Below, piece after piece: positions 56,505 to 64,000 of a DNA stretch of 64,000 nt (the first letter of the stretch is position 1; every line of letters starts with the position of its first letter). This stretch comes from Desulfosporosinus acididurans. GTDB lineage: Bacteria > Bacillota > Desulfitobacteriia > Desulfitobacteriales > Desulfitobacteriaceae. Made by a program: the position numbers and the translations under genes. Under the pieces are notes generated by a model that searched no databases, was not told the origin of the DNA, and worked only from the letters and a program-made list of their open reading frames with translations. The DNA lies in contig NZ_LDZY01000016.1 of assembly GCF_001029285.1 (NCBI RefSeq), positions 48,889-112,888 of the forward strand, written 5' to 3'.

Positions 56505-56675
56505 ATGTACGGTTATGGTCATTTCCCTAACATTTCACCAGTTGGCGCTCCTCCACACATCGGACCTATCACAACCTGTTGTCGACCAATCTGTCCCCCT
56601 GTTACAGGATGCGTCGGTGTAGGAATTATTGCTATTGCCACTTTAATTCTTATCGCTTTAGGCGTTATTTTCTAA
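56505..56675 (+). CDS. Small hydrophobic protein, 56 aa
   Basis: ATG 56505 after AAAGGAG. Pro/Gly/Tyr-rich N-half with three Cys (TTCCRPICPP), then a single membrane helix ending LIALGVIF. The last residues mirror those of the 35-aa protein upstream (MGIVF/LGVIF), so the two are paralogue-like tail-anchored peptides. Spore association is inferred from style. Confidence 0.75.
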   Translation: MYGYGHFPNISPVGAPPHIGPITTCCRPICPPVTGCVGVGIIAIATLILIALGVIF

Positions 56676-56683
56676 ATACAATG

Positions 56684-56774
56684 GCTACCATCCTTCGAGA
56701 TGGTAGCTGTTATCTACTTAAACAGAAAAAGAAGATTAAAATTGCTGCCATTTTTTCTAAATGGCAGCAATTTT
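56684..56774. terminator. Two tandem terminator hairpins
   Basis: Hairpin 1: GCTACCATC/GATGGTAGC (56684-56692 and 56699-56707). Hairpin 2: 16-bp perfect arms AAAATTGCTGCCATTT and its complement (56738-56753 and 56759-56774). Confidence 0.8.
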
Positions 56775-56877
56775 CTGGTTCGTAAGCATCGGTCAACTTT
56801 CGGAGACAACGTAAATTGAATAATATGGAATCGTAGGAAATATCCATCCACTAAAATTATTAATTGAGGTGAGAAAA

Positions 56878-57183
56878 TTGGTTCATCCCCGAACAAATGT
56901 TGTCCCTATATACGGTCATTATCCGCATCAAGTACGCTGGTATCCGGTGAATTATACAGGCGGCTACGAACCAGCTTGGTGGGAACGTTACGAAGAACAG
57001 TTTGAACCACGATGGATTAAAGAAATGGAAAAACGTATGGGGTTTATTCCAGGCAGAGAACCTATTTGGTGGGAACTTTTCGAAGAACAATTTGAACCAG
57101 CTTGGCTTCAGCGTTTGGAACGTCGAATGGGTATCCCACAGCCATTTGATCCTCGTTATGATAATCCTTATAAAGGATACTAA
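56878..57183 (+). CDS. Trp-rich protein with two 30-aa tandem repeats, 101 aa
   Basis: TTG 56878 seven bases after GAGGTG. Residues 31-60 and 61-90 are a tandem duplication of a unit that reads EPxWWExxEEQFEPxW, then a basic helix (EKRMG/ERRMG). Nine tryptophans and many Tyr/Pro. No signal peptide. Unknown family; position next to YjcZ-like peptides suggests a spore-coat or envelope role, which is inference. Confidence 0.75.
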   Translation: MVHPRTNVVPIYGHYPHQVRWYPVNYTGGYEPAWWERYEEQFEPRWIKEMEKRMGFIPGREPIWWELFEEQFEPAWLQRLERRMGIPQPFDPRYDNPYKGY

Positions 57184-57228
57184 TTTAGATAGTTTTTTTG
57201 TAATCAGGGGCCAGAGTACGGGGGACCC

Positions 57229-57264
57229 ACTCCCACTTATGAAGTGGGAGTCTTACGATTGGAT
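57229..57264. repeat. Family A palindrome
   Basis: ACTCCCACTT/AAGTGGGAGT perfect 10-bp stem (57229-57238 and 57242-57251) followed by cttacgattggat. The 23 bases 57242-57264 match 34030-34052 exactly in reverse complement. Confidence 0.8.
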
Positions 57265-57318
57265 AAAAAGGTCCTTTTTTCATACCACCGTTTGTGATAA
57301 ATAATCTGGTGATTAAAA

Positions 57319-57356
57319 GTAAAACCAGAGCATTATTTTGCGTTGCTCTGGTTTAC
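57319..57356. terminator. Terminator of flavodoxin gene
   Basis: AAACCAGAGCA/TGCTCTGGTTT 11-bp perfect stem just after the flavodoxin stop. Confidence 0.8.
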
Positions 57357-57376
57357 TATATTTTCGTTTGCCGCTT

Positions 57377-57862
57377 TTAAACCTTTCCTAACGATTCATA
57401 TCTTATTAACTTAAGCCAATTTGTGACCTCTTCCGATGTGAAAGTGCCATTTACAGCTAAACCGGGCAAAGTTATGGATTTTAAACATTCCCTAGCTATA
57501 TCATTTTCAATTTGGCAAAATCCGCCGCCTCCATGAGTACAAAAGGGAATTACCGTTTTACCTGTAAAATCATGTTGTTTGAGGAAACTCATAACTGGTG
57601 GGGCTAATGTTTTAAACCAGTTAGGTGTACCTATAAATATTGTTTGGTAACCATCTATTGATTCATTTCCAAATATGAGCTTAGGACAAAATCTACGAGA
57701 AATTTCATTTCTTACTTCTTTAGCGGCTGTATTATAGTCGAAGGAATAATTCTTTTCCGGAATTAACTCTCTAAGAGTACCGCCGGTTTGTTTTGCTATT
57801 TCTACTGCTAGATTTCTGGTGTGTTGGAAAAGCGAATAATAAACAATCAGTATATCGTTCAT
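57377..57862 (-). CDS. Flavodoxin
   Basis: A 161-aa flavodoxin-like FMN protein. The phosphate loop is YYSLFQHTRNLA (residues 8-19). IFIGTPNWFKTLAPPV lies in the 90s loop that covers the flavin, and FCTHGGGGF is the next. The NWF/GGGGF type is common in Clostridial flavodoxins used in anaerobic redox or stress. No operon partner on the same strand close by. Confidence 0.88.
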   Translation of the reverse strand: MNDILIVYYSLFQHTRNLAVEIAKQTGGTLRELIPEKNYSFDYNTAAKEVRNEISRRFCPKLIFGNESIDGYQTIFIGTPNWFKTLAPPVMSFLKQHDFTGKTVIPFCTHGGGGFCQIENDIARECLKSITLPGLAVNGTFTSEEVTNWLKLIRYESLGKV

Positions 57863-57907
57863 ATTTACTTTCCTTTCGTAAAATCATGAAACTCTAGTTT
57901 TTCATTT

Positions 57908-57958
57908 TCCCACAAGTGGGAATGGTTTTCATCCCTTGCTTCAGTGCGTTTAATCCAA
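57908..57958. repeat. Composite palindromic repeat
   Basis: ttcccacaagtgggaa is a short palindrome (57907-57922), followed by the family B words ttcatcccttgcttcagtg. Same element type as 45953-46028, but shorter and diverged. Confidence 0.6.
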
Positions 57959-57965
57959 TTATTAT

Positions 57966-58730
57966 TTATTTTATATTTGCAGTATAGATTCGGACCGCCT
58001 CTTTAAGAAATGCTGCGGCCCCAGGTTTTTTCTTGTCGTAATAAGCTTTGAATCTCTCATCGGCCACATACATTTGAGTTACTCCTAGATGCGCCTCTTT
58101 ACTATAACTGCTCCAAAAATAACTTAGCCACTGACGGTGCAAATCCGCTGCTTTTTGGGCTAATTCGCCCGCAGGATCACCAGTTTCAAATGCAGCATAA
58201 AGAATCTCAAGAACTTCTTTTTCCAGCCGAGTGACCTCGTCATATTGTTCCGGTGTCATATTGAGCATCTTTTGCTTGGAATTATTAACTGCATCATTAC
58301 CGTATTTTGCACGGATTTCCTTGCCATACTTCTCTTCATTATCATCTACTAACTTCTGTTTGAAGCCTTCAAACTTTTCCTTATCGGACATTGTACTACT
58401 CCCCTCTTTTACGGCAATAGATTTATCAACATTTATAATCAATAAATCTAATTGTTTTCGCTTCTCAAGTAGTTTTCCACGGTGTTCTCTCAGTGCTCTC
58501 ATTTCATCAAAGTCAGGGGAAGAGACTATTTCCTTAATTGTTTCCAAACTAAGATCCAGTTCTCGATAAAAGAGAATTTGCTGTAAACGATCCACCTCTG
58601 CTTGACCATATATTCGATATCCCGAGGAGTTAATTCTGGTCGGCTTTAAAATTCCAATCTCATCGTAATACCTTATGGTTCTTGGACTAATACCCGATAT
58701 CTGCCCTAATTTTTGTACTGTATATTCCAT
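57966..58730 (-). CDS. MerR-family regulator with TipAS domain
   Basis: A 254-aa regulator. The N-terminal MerR helix-turn-helix (YTVQKLGQISGISPRTIRYYDEIGIL) and wing occupy residues 1-70, a coiled dimer helix to about 110, and a TipAS drug-binding domain about 135-250 (KYGNDAVNNSKQKMLNMTPEQ, HRQWLSYFWSSYSKEAHLG). TipAS relatives sense thiopeptides or other cyclic compounds. No obvious target transporter adjacent; the flavodoxin 100 bases downstream may be part of its regulon. Confidence 0.92.
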   Translation of the reverse strand: MEYTVQKLGQISGISPRTIRYYDEIGILKPTRINSSGYRIYGQAEVDRLQQILFYRELDLSLETIKEIVSSPDFDEMRALREHRGKLLEKRKQLDLLIINVDKSIAVKEGSSTMSDKEKFEGFKQKLVDDNEEKYGKEIRAKYGNDAVNNSKQKMLNMTPEQYDEVTRLEKEVLEILYAAFETGDPAGELAQKAADLHRQWLSYFWSSYSKEAHLGVTQMYVADERFKAYYDKKKPGAAAFLKEAVRIYTANIK

Positions 58731-59019
58731 GTTCTCACCTCCCGATGAGATAACTGTAAACCTTTACGTTACGGCAATGTCAACACGTTTTTGCAACTAT
58801 TCTGTTGAATATCAAATCGTTAGCTTACTGTTGAGGAACTTGAATAGATTTACTTCTCCACTAATGGTTGCACCTTAAAAATAACGGAATCGGTGTACCA
58901 GATCAACATTCTCCCATACAATATCTATATACTATATAAAGAAATATCCTCCAGACTTTTAGCTAGAGGAGTTCTTGTCAGTAAAGTTTAGTAGTTTAAT
59001 AAACCTTACATTTATACTA
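58731..59019. other. Gene-free gap
   Basis: AT-rich gap downstream of the FIST protein and upstream of MerR. A weak hairpin near 58949-58972 (cctccag/ctagagg) may be a terminator. No other feature. Confidence 0.4.
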
Positions 59020-61566
59020 TTATTTTTTGTCACACGATTTATTCAATATCTTTTCAATAAATAATCTTGTTAGCTCGGGGTCAAACTGCAACCCAGCGTT
59101 GCTTCTGAGTTCTTCTATTACCATTGTTTCAGAAAGAGCACTCCGGTAACTTCGTTCACTGGTCATCGCATCATAAGCATCTGCAAGTGAAATGATTCTG
59201 GCAAATTTCGGAATAGTCTCACCCTTTAAGCCTTTTGGATAACCTGTGCCATCCCATCGTTCATGATGGGCGAGTATACAATCTGCAATATCCAACATGT
59301 AATTCGACGAATTTAGTATCCTATAGCCAATTTCGGGATGCCGTTCTATTTCAATTCGTTCCTGTTTTGTAAGCCTTCCCGGTTTATTAAGTATACCTTC
59401 TTCAATGGCAATTTTTCCAATATCATGAAGTAAGCCTACTACTTTAATTTTATTTATTTCAATTTCTGATAACCCCATGGCAACCCCAATGCTTTGGCAT
59501 AGTTCACTTACTCTTTTAGAATGTTGTTCTTCTCTTGGACTTTTTTCATGCAAGGTATTTATAATTGTTGTTATTGTATCTCGAATATTATTTTGATTGT
59601 CCAAGATTTTATTTTTATACATATAATCTTCAGCGACTTTCAGCGTTTTAAAAATATCTTCACTTGGTTCTTTCTTTGTTGCCCACCCAAAAGAAATGCT
59701 GATACAAATAGTATTCACTTGTTCGTCTGAACATTGATTCTTAATTCTTTGAACAATCGCTCCCGCTTCATCCGAGTTAGTTCGTGGTAGAAGAAATATA
59801 AACTCATCTCCTCCCCAACGGGCTACTATATCATCCGTTCTACATGCTTTCCGAATGACACCGGCGACTTTCAGTAAAAGTTCATCCCCTTTTTCATGTC
59901 CGAAAGTATCATTCACAAGCTTCAGGCCATTGACATCCCCCATAATTATCGAGAGAGGAAGATTCCTTTCAGAATCTAATCGTCTTATTTCTTCCTCGTA
60001 AAATCGACGATTATAAAGACCTGTCAATTTGTCATGATAGCTTAAATATCTAATTTCATCTTCCTTTTTGATCCTATTGTAAATTTCCTCTTCAAGCATA
60101 ATATTAAACTGTTTTAGATCTGCTGTTGTCTCCTCTAGTTGTTGATTTAGTTCCATTACTCTTTTATGCAAGTTTCTATTTTCATCAATGAGTTCTTTGA
60201 TTTCACGCGAATTTAAGTCTCTATAATAATTATAGTCCTTGCTTTTAAAGACTAGCATGGCAGCAGTTTGGTTCAGGTGTCCAATAAATAACTCTCCATA
60301 AGAAGAAAATCCGACGTTTGGTATATCATTAAAAATTTTTCTATACTCTGTAAGCAAACCTTTCTTTTCTAATTCAAGTGTTCGCTTAATGCATTGGAAA
60401 TTTATGATCCCTTCAATCTTATCTGCTTTAATATTATTTAGGGAAGTCTTTGTATCCTCAATAATATTAGTTGATTCGAGTAATCGAACTTCCATTCCTT
60501 CGAGAATGCTGCAATCAAATTTAATATTTGTCCCTCTCGTTTCGCGAGGACTTCTTACTAAGATTTCTTTTTCTCCAATAACCAACCCAACAGGATGGGT
60601 CAAAAAATACTTAGTTGCTTCTTCAATAGATTTTACACCTATTGCATCCGCATACGCTAAAATCGCAGGTTTGTGATTGAATTCTATGACTTCTCTAGTT
60701 TCTTCATTAACTTTATCTGCGATAAGAACATGATCTAAGGCCTTGAAGCTTTGAGTTTTAATAATATTGAATTCAGCATATGGACTCATTCTAAGAAGAA
60801 GAAGAACCGCTGAATCGGTATAAGCCTTGCCGTTTGCACAGACATGTGTTTTGACATACTTGAGATCATCCCCAGCAGAACCGCCAATAAAATAAACATT
60901 TGTTCTATCGCCAATTTTATCCATAATCTTTTCTTGTTTCATACTTAGCCCATCAATTAAGACAATTCCAACATACTCTCTAGGGTTCATTGCAGATGAA
61001 CTTAAATTAAAGTATTTTTCAAAGGATTTAAATGCTCCTTCAACGCATAATTTATTTTGAAGATGTTCAATTACTTCCACTTTTGCATCCGAAATAATCT
61101 TTGAATTAAAAGCCATCGCAACTACAGAGTTTTTTAAAAATTTCCCATTTACTATTTCACCTGCAGTGGAGCATCCAATCACTATACAATCGTCAAAGGC
61201 TTCTTGCATACAAGCGCTTAATTTATTGTAATCAAAGCTGGAAGAGCCAAAGAATATCAAAAGTTTTACTTTAAAATTTAATAACTGTCGTTTAATTTCG
61301 GATACAGCTTCGCTTATAGTCGTTTGAGTAGAATAGACCGGCTTAATATTAATTAACTCTTCTTCCATAGTATTAATATTTAATTCTTTAGCAATTTTAA
61401 GCAATCTTTCAATGATTATTGGATCATCTATCGATGAATTGTCATATTGATTAGGATTAATTCCTTTTAAGATAAATTTGGCTTTTGTCATTTCTGCAAT
61501 TGCGGGATTACCTCTTGATCTTTGAAAAATAATCTCATCAATTATCTGTTTGATTTTACCGCTCAA
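59020..61566 (-). CDS. FIST-GGDEF-HD-GYP c-di-GMP signalling protein
   Basis: An 848-aa soluble sensor. Residues about 65-275 are FIST N, 280-440 FIST C, then a coiled coil (about 465-510). GGDEF domain (about 515-660) with intact RWGGDEF and an RxxD inhibition site (RTDD) five residues before. HD-GYP domain (about 675-840) with HDIGK, HPEIGY, AHHERWDGTGYP. So both c-di-GMP synthesis and breakdown sites are complete. FIST domains are thought to bind small ligands such as amino acids. Start TTG 61566. Confidence 0.93.
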   Translation of the reverse strand: MSGKIKQIIDEIIFQRSRGNPAIAEMTKAKFILKGINPNQYDNSSIDDPIIIERLLKIAKELNINTMEEELINIKPVYSTQTTISEAVSEIKRQLLNFKVKLLIFFGSSSFDYNKLSACMQEAFDDCIVIGCSTAGEIVNGKFLKNSVVAMAFNSKIISDAKVEVIEHLQNKLCVEGAFKSFEKYFNLSSSAMNPREYVGIVLIDGLSMKQEKIMDKIGDRTNVYFIGGSAGDDLKYVKTHVCANGKAYTDSAVLLLLRMSPYAEFNIIKTQSFKALDHVLIADKVNEETREVIEFNHKPAILAYADAIGVKSIEEATKYFLTHPVGLVIGEKEILVRSPRETRGTNIKFDCSILEGMEVRLLESTNIIEDTKTSLNNIKADKIEGIINFQCIKRTLELEKKGLLTEYRKIFNDIPNVGFSSYGELFIGHLNQTAAMLVFKSKDYNYYRDLNSREIKELIDENRNLHKRVMELNQQLEETTADLKQFNIMLEEEIYNRIKKEDEIRYLSYHDKLTGLYNRRFYEEEIRRLDSERNLPLSIIMGDVNGLKLVNDTFGHEKGDELLLKVAGVIRKACRTDDIVARWGGDEFIFLLPRTNSDEAGAIVQRIKNQCSDEQVNTICISISFGWATKKEPSEDIFKTLKVAEDYMYKNKILDNQNNIRDTITTIINTLHEKSPREEQHSKRVSELCQSIGVAMGLSEIEINKIKVVGLLHDIGKIAIEEGILNKPGRLTKQERIEIERHPEIGYRILNSSNYMLDIADCILAHHERWDGTGYPKGLKGETIPKFARIISLADAYDAMTSERSYRSALSETMVIEELRSNAGLQFDPELTRLFIEKILNKSCDKK

Positions 61567-61810
61567 AATTTCACCATCTTTTTATAAAACATTAATTGTC
61601 TTCTAGTGCGCACAACATAATCGGAATAATATACCAATCATACCATTTTTGATTACTTAATATAAAAACTTTAGGAATATTTTAATTTATCATTTTACAA
61701 TGACTTGAATATCACAAATTTTATCTAATTGTTTCGATATAATTTTTATAATTCCTCTAATTTTTTAGTTAGCCCTTACAATAATTATTAAGCTCATTAA
61801 TTCCAATAGA

Positions 61811-61876
61811 AACATTATGGCCTCCAAGAAAATACAGTGGCCTCGTTTCAAGATGTAAGTTTCCTCGAAAGCAAGG
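61811..61876. terminator. Imperfect hairpin terminator in a 400-base gap
   Basis: tggcctcgtttc...gaaagcaaggcca followed by TTTTTT on the plus strand; on the minus strand it lies between DUF3231 and FIST genes, both read that way. The rest of 61567-61970 is AT-rich with no gene seen. Confidence 0.55.
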
Positions 61877-61970
61877 CCATTTTTTCTCGTTCCTGCGAGC
61901 CTAATGTAATATAATAATTGATATATAAATATTTTCAACTTTAGCGTAACACTTATCTTTCTCGTTTTAG

Positions 61971-62489
61971 CTATGGCCTATAGACCGGTGGTTTAATTAA
62001 ATAATCCTTGATTTTGCCGTATTCGAGATAGTTATCATAGATTTTCATTTCTTCTTCCATAAAGGAAATAAACAAATCTCTAATTTTGGGCGATGTGCTA
62101 TGAATGAAGGCCATGGTATGAACCGGCAAAAAGGCTTGGATACCCCTTAAAATCCGCCTGTAAATATGCCTGTCCGATATCAGCTCAGCATTTACCGTCT
62201 CTTGGGTTTGTTTGGGCGGCCGAAGGGGTAAAGTAATGCCATAATTCAAAAGCTCTTTTTCTAACAACTCGGTATGCTTAGCAAGAGTTTTGTTGCCTAA
62301 ATTAAGGACTAATTTCAAATCATCATCTTTGACAAAGTTATGTAAAAGATTAGTAATATAGATAACGTTATATCTCTGCATCAAATGATTCCAGAGATGA
62401 TAAACCTCGCTGACATTTATGGTAGTTTGTTTATCCCTAAGAAACTCGTTCATTTCGGAGATATCTTTAATATACTTTAATATCTTCAT
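61971..62489 (-). CDS. DUF3231 family protein
   Basis: A 172-aa predicted four-helix protein of the ferritin-like DUF3231 type. Landmarks are INVSEVYHLWNHL (about 25), LPLRPPKQT (about 90), FIHSTSPKIRDLF (about 128) and the C-terminal KPPVYRP. The family in Bacillus is often a duplicated protein of about 330 aa linked to sporulation; here two separate single-unit genes lie in tandem. ATG 62489 after GAGGT. Confidence 0.75.
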   Translation of the reverse strand: MKILKYIKDISEMNEFLRDKQTTINVSEVYHLWNHLMQRYNVIYITNLLHNFVKDDDLKLVLNLGNKTLAKHTELLEKELLNYGITLPLRPPKQTQETVNAELISDRHIYRRILRGIQAFLPVHTMAFIHSTSPKIRDLFISFMEEEMKIYDNYLEYGKIKDYLIKPPVYRP

Positions 62490-62514
62490 AATCTAAACCT
62501 CAATTTTTTTACTT

Positions 62515-63036
62515 TTATGGACGGTAGACAGGCGGTTGATTTAAATAGCCTTTTAATTTACCGTATTCGACCAACATTTCTTGTAATTCTATAGTCAAGA
62601 GCAAGTGATTTTTTAGTCCTTTCCTGACGTCAGGAGTGGTACTTTGCATAAAGCCGATACCAAGAATAGGGAAAAATGCGGCAATAACTTCATAAAACAT
62701 TAGAAAAATGTCTCTATCGTTGACAGCCTCGATTTGAACTGTCGAACTTACGTCTGCCGGCGGTCTTATAGGAAAAGGCAAATCGTAATCCCGCATTAAA
62801 GCTTCCATATCGTTAATCCCCAGAAAAAGGCCATCCTTGACCTTGTTTTTTATTATCTTCAAATCATTGTCTTCAATCATATGTTCAAAAATCTGGATGC
62901 TTTCTAAGGCATCTAACTTGGTGACTAACACATCCCATATATAAAAAACTTCAATTACATTAATTATTCTTTGCTTTTCCCGGGAGGATTTACCGATTTC
63001 AGCTATCTTTTGGACTTTATCCATAATATCTACCAT
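62515..63036 (-). CDS. DUF3231 family protein, paralogue
   Basis: A 173-aa paralogue of the next gene, same order of motifs (INVIEVFYIWD, LPFPIRPPAD, FMQSTTPDVRKG, NQPPVYRP). The start chosen is ATG 63036 (MVDIMDKVQK), seven bases after AGGG, which aligns with the paralogue's start; the frame is open to 63105. The two genes are 25 bases apart and surely share a transcript. Function unknown. Confidence 0.72.
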   Translation of the reverse strand: MVDIMDKVQKIAEIGKSSREKQRIINVIEVFYIWDVLVTKLDALESIQIFEHMIEDNDLKIIKNKVKDGLFLGINDMEALMRDYDLPFPIRPPADVSSTVQIEAVNDRDIFLMFYEVIAAFFPILGIGFMQSTTPDVRKGLKNHLLLTIELQEMLVEYGKLKGYLNQPPVYRP

Positions 63037-63316
63037 TTTCAACCCTGCCTTTTTTATCTCTCTCACTAGTTTATAATTTCTCATATATGGTTTTTTATAC
63101 AACACCTTGGAATATTTGGGGCTAAGCTTTTGATCGAGATATTTTTTATAGATACTCTAATATGAATTCTTGTTCTCTTTATCTTTCAAAAAATAGAATC
63201 TTTACCTCTGCTCTTATTTTGGATTAAAGAATAAAATATTATATTTTGGAAACTGTAAAATTAAAGTTAAAGGAGCATTCCTGTAGTAGGAAAAAATGAG
63301 CTTTGTCAAAAAGAAG

Positions 63317-63378
63317 ACCTCACGTTACAATTTGAAAGGACTGTTGGCCAACAGAATCCAATCAAAATAACGGAGGTC
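63317..63378 (+). ncRNA. Nested hairpin upstream of IS110 transposase, possible bridge RNA part
   Basis: GACCTCaCGTTA (63317-63328) pairs with TAACGGAGGTC (63368-63378), one bulged A. Inside are TTTGA/TCAAA, GGA/TCC and CTGTTG/CAACAG pairs in nested order. The 3' arm contains the transposase GGAGG site. IS110-family elements encode a bridge RNA in the non-coding end before the transposase. Confidence 0.6.
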
Positions 63379-63385
63379 ATCCCAA

Positions 63386-64000
63386 ATGAATTTTACACAA
63401 AACGAGAAACTAAAGCAACTTTCTGAAAGAAGTATTGTTATCGGAGTGGACATCGCCAGCGAGCTTCATTACGCCAGGGCTTTCGACTGGCGAGGAGTAG
63501 AGCTGGGCAAAGTATTCAAGTTTGAAAACAGTGCTGAAGGATTCAGGGATTTCTATGCATGGATTGAACGTTTAAAAGGTCAAGCACAAAAGGACTGCAT
63601 AGTGGTAGGCGCAGAGCCAACCGGCCATTACTGGTTCGGCCTGGCATCATATCTAAAAGAGCAAAGCATTAAGCTAGTCCTCGTAAACCCATTCCATGTA
63701 AAGCGTAGTAAGGAGCTTGATGACAACCACCCCAGCAAAACGGATGCTAAGGACCCCAAAACAATTGCTAAGCTGGTCATCGAGGGGAGATACAATGAGC
63801 CCTATATCCCGGAGGGGATCTATGCAGAACTGCGAATAGCGATGGCTTGCAGAATGCGCATCCAAAAGGAAATGAGCAGTATAAAAAATCGCATTCAGAG
63901 GTGGCTGAAAATCTACTTTCCCGAGCATGAAACGGTGTTTGGAAAGTTTGATGCGACAAGTAGCATGCTGGTTCTGCAAGTTGCCCCGCAACCTAGGGAT
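63386..64000 (+). mobile_element. IS110-family transposase (DEDD), 3' end cut
   Basis: ATG 63386 eight bases after GGAGG; 205 codons to the window edge without a stop. The RuvC-like DEDD core is visible: GVDIASELHYA (first Asp), GAEPTGHYW (Glu), HPSKTDAKDPKTIAKLV (Asp pair). KRSKELDDNHPSKTD is the usual IS110 signature. The C-terminal Ser-containing domain lies outside. IS110 recombinases use a bridge RNA to pair donor and target. No interruption seen, so possibly active. Confidence 0.92.

Noticed and set aside
1..64000. CRISPR arrays, tRNA or rRNA genes
   Set aside because: No regularly spaced direct repeats and no recognisable tRNA or rRNA sequence were seen when reading both strands; not tested by a dedicated program.

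Overview
The window looks like chromosome of an anaerobic, spore-forming, sulfate-reducer-type Firmicute, closest in gene content and style to Desulfosporosinus/Desulfitobacterium (inference). The grounds are strong GGAGG ribosome sites with frequent TTG/GTG starts, a molybdenum aldehyde oxidoreductase cluster of the kind known from Desulfovibrio, YitT, DUF3231 and small YjcZ-like spore-type proteins, and selenocysteine use. No rRNA, tRNA or CRISPR array was seen.

Layout. 1-9.5 kb: AddB (cut by the window edge), a GlcNAc-kinase-like protein, a polysaccharide deacetylase, a GAF-GGDEF cyclase, YitT and cardiolipin synthase. 9.6-12.3 kb: a TetM/EF-G-like GTPase fused to a Rae1/YacP-type NYN nuclease. 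12.5-31.1 kb: an aldehyde/alcohol metabolism island. It holds an acetate-type permease (SatP), an iron alcohol dehydrogenase, a ten-gene minus-strand operon (aldehyde oxidoreductase, FAD/Fe-S dicluster protein, Cys4 redox protein, C-GCAxxG-C-C protein, methyltransferase, radical SAM TrsS, AMP-CoA ligase, NTP transferase-HD, XdhC, histidine phosphatase), a divergent molybdopterin-binding protein, and an AcoR-type sigma-54 activator. Textbook -24/-12 promoters precede both the dehydrogenase and the oxidoreductase. The dehydrogenase and the activator gene share a three-part TGTTCC upstream site with the same 33-nt outer spacing.

31.2-42 kb: a 44-aa protein, glutamate racemase, an APC permease, a c-di-AMP riboswitch driving a Kup potassium transporter, a polar amino acid ABC transporter and LigD. 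42.2-50.9 kb: a DUF5714 protein that is a selenoprotein (in-frame UGA plus a SECIS matching the E. coli fdhF loop position), MscL, a peroxiredoxin, an alkylsulfatase-like hydrolase, a GNAT enzyme, a cyanophycin-synthetase relative that has lost its ATP-grasp domain, a sulfite-oxidase-like molybdoenzyme and a deacetylase remnant. 51-57 kb: a two-component system, secreted proteins, and small hydrophobic and Trp-rich repeat proteins. 57-64 kb: a flavodoxin, a MerR-TipAS regulator, a FIST-GGDEF-HD-GYP sensor, tandem DUF3231 proteins and the start of an IS110 element with a structured RNA upstream.

How it fits together: alcohol dehydrogenase and the Mo-hydroxylase could oxidise alcohols and aldehydes to acids, with SatP moving the acid, all under sigma-54 control. 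The accessory genes would mature the Mo cofactor or enzyme. A family of small palindromes, probably IS200/IS605-derived, is scattered from 24 to 58 kb.
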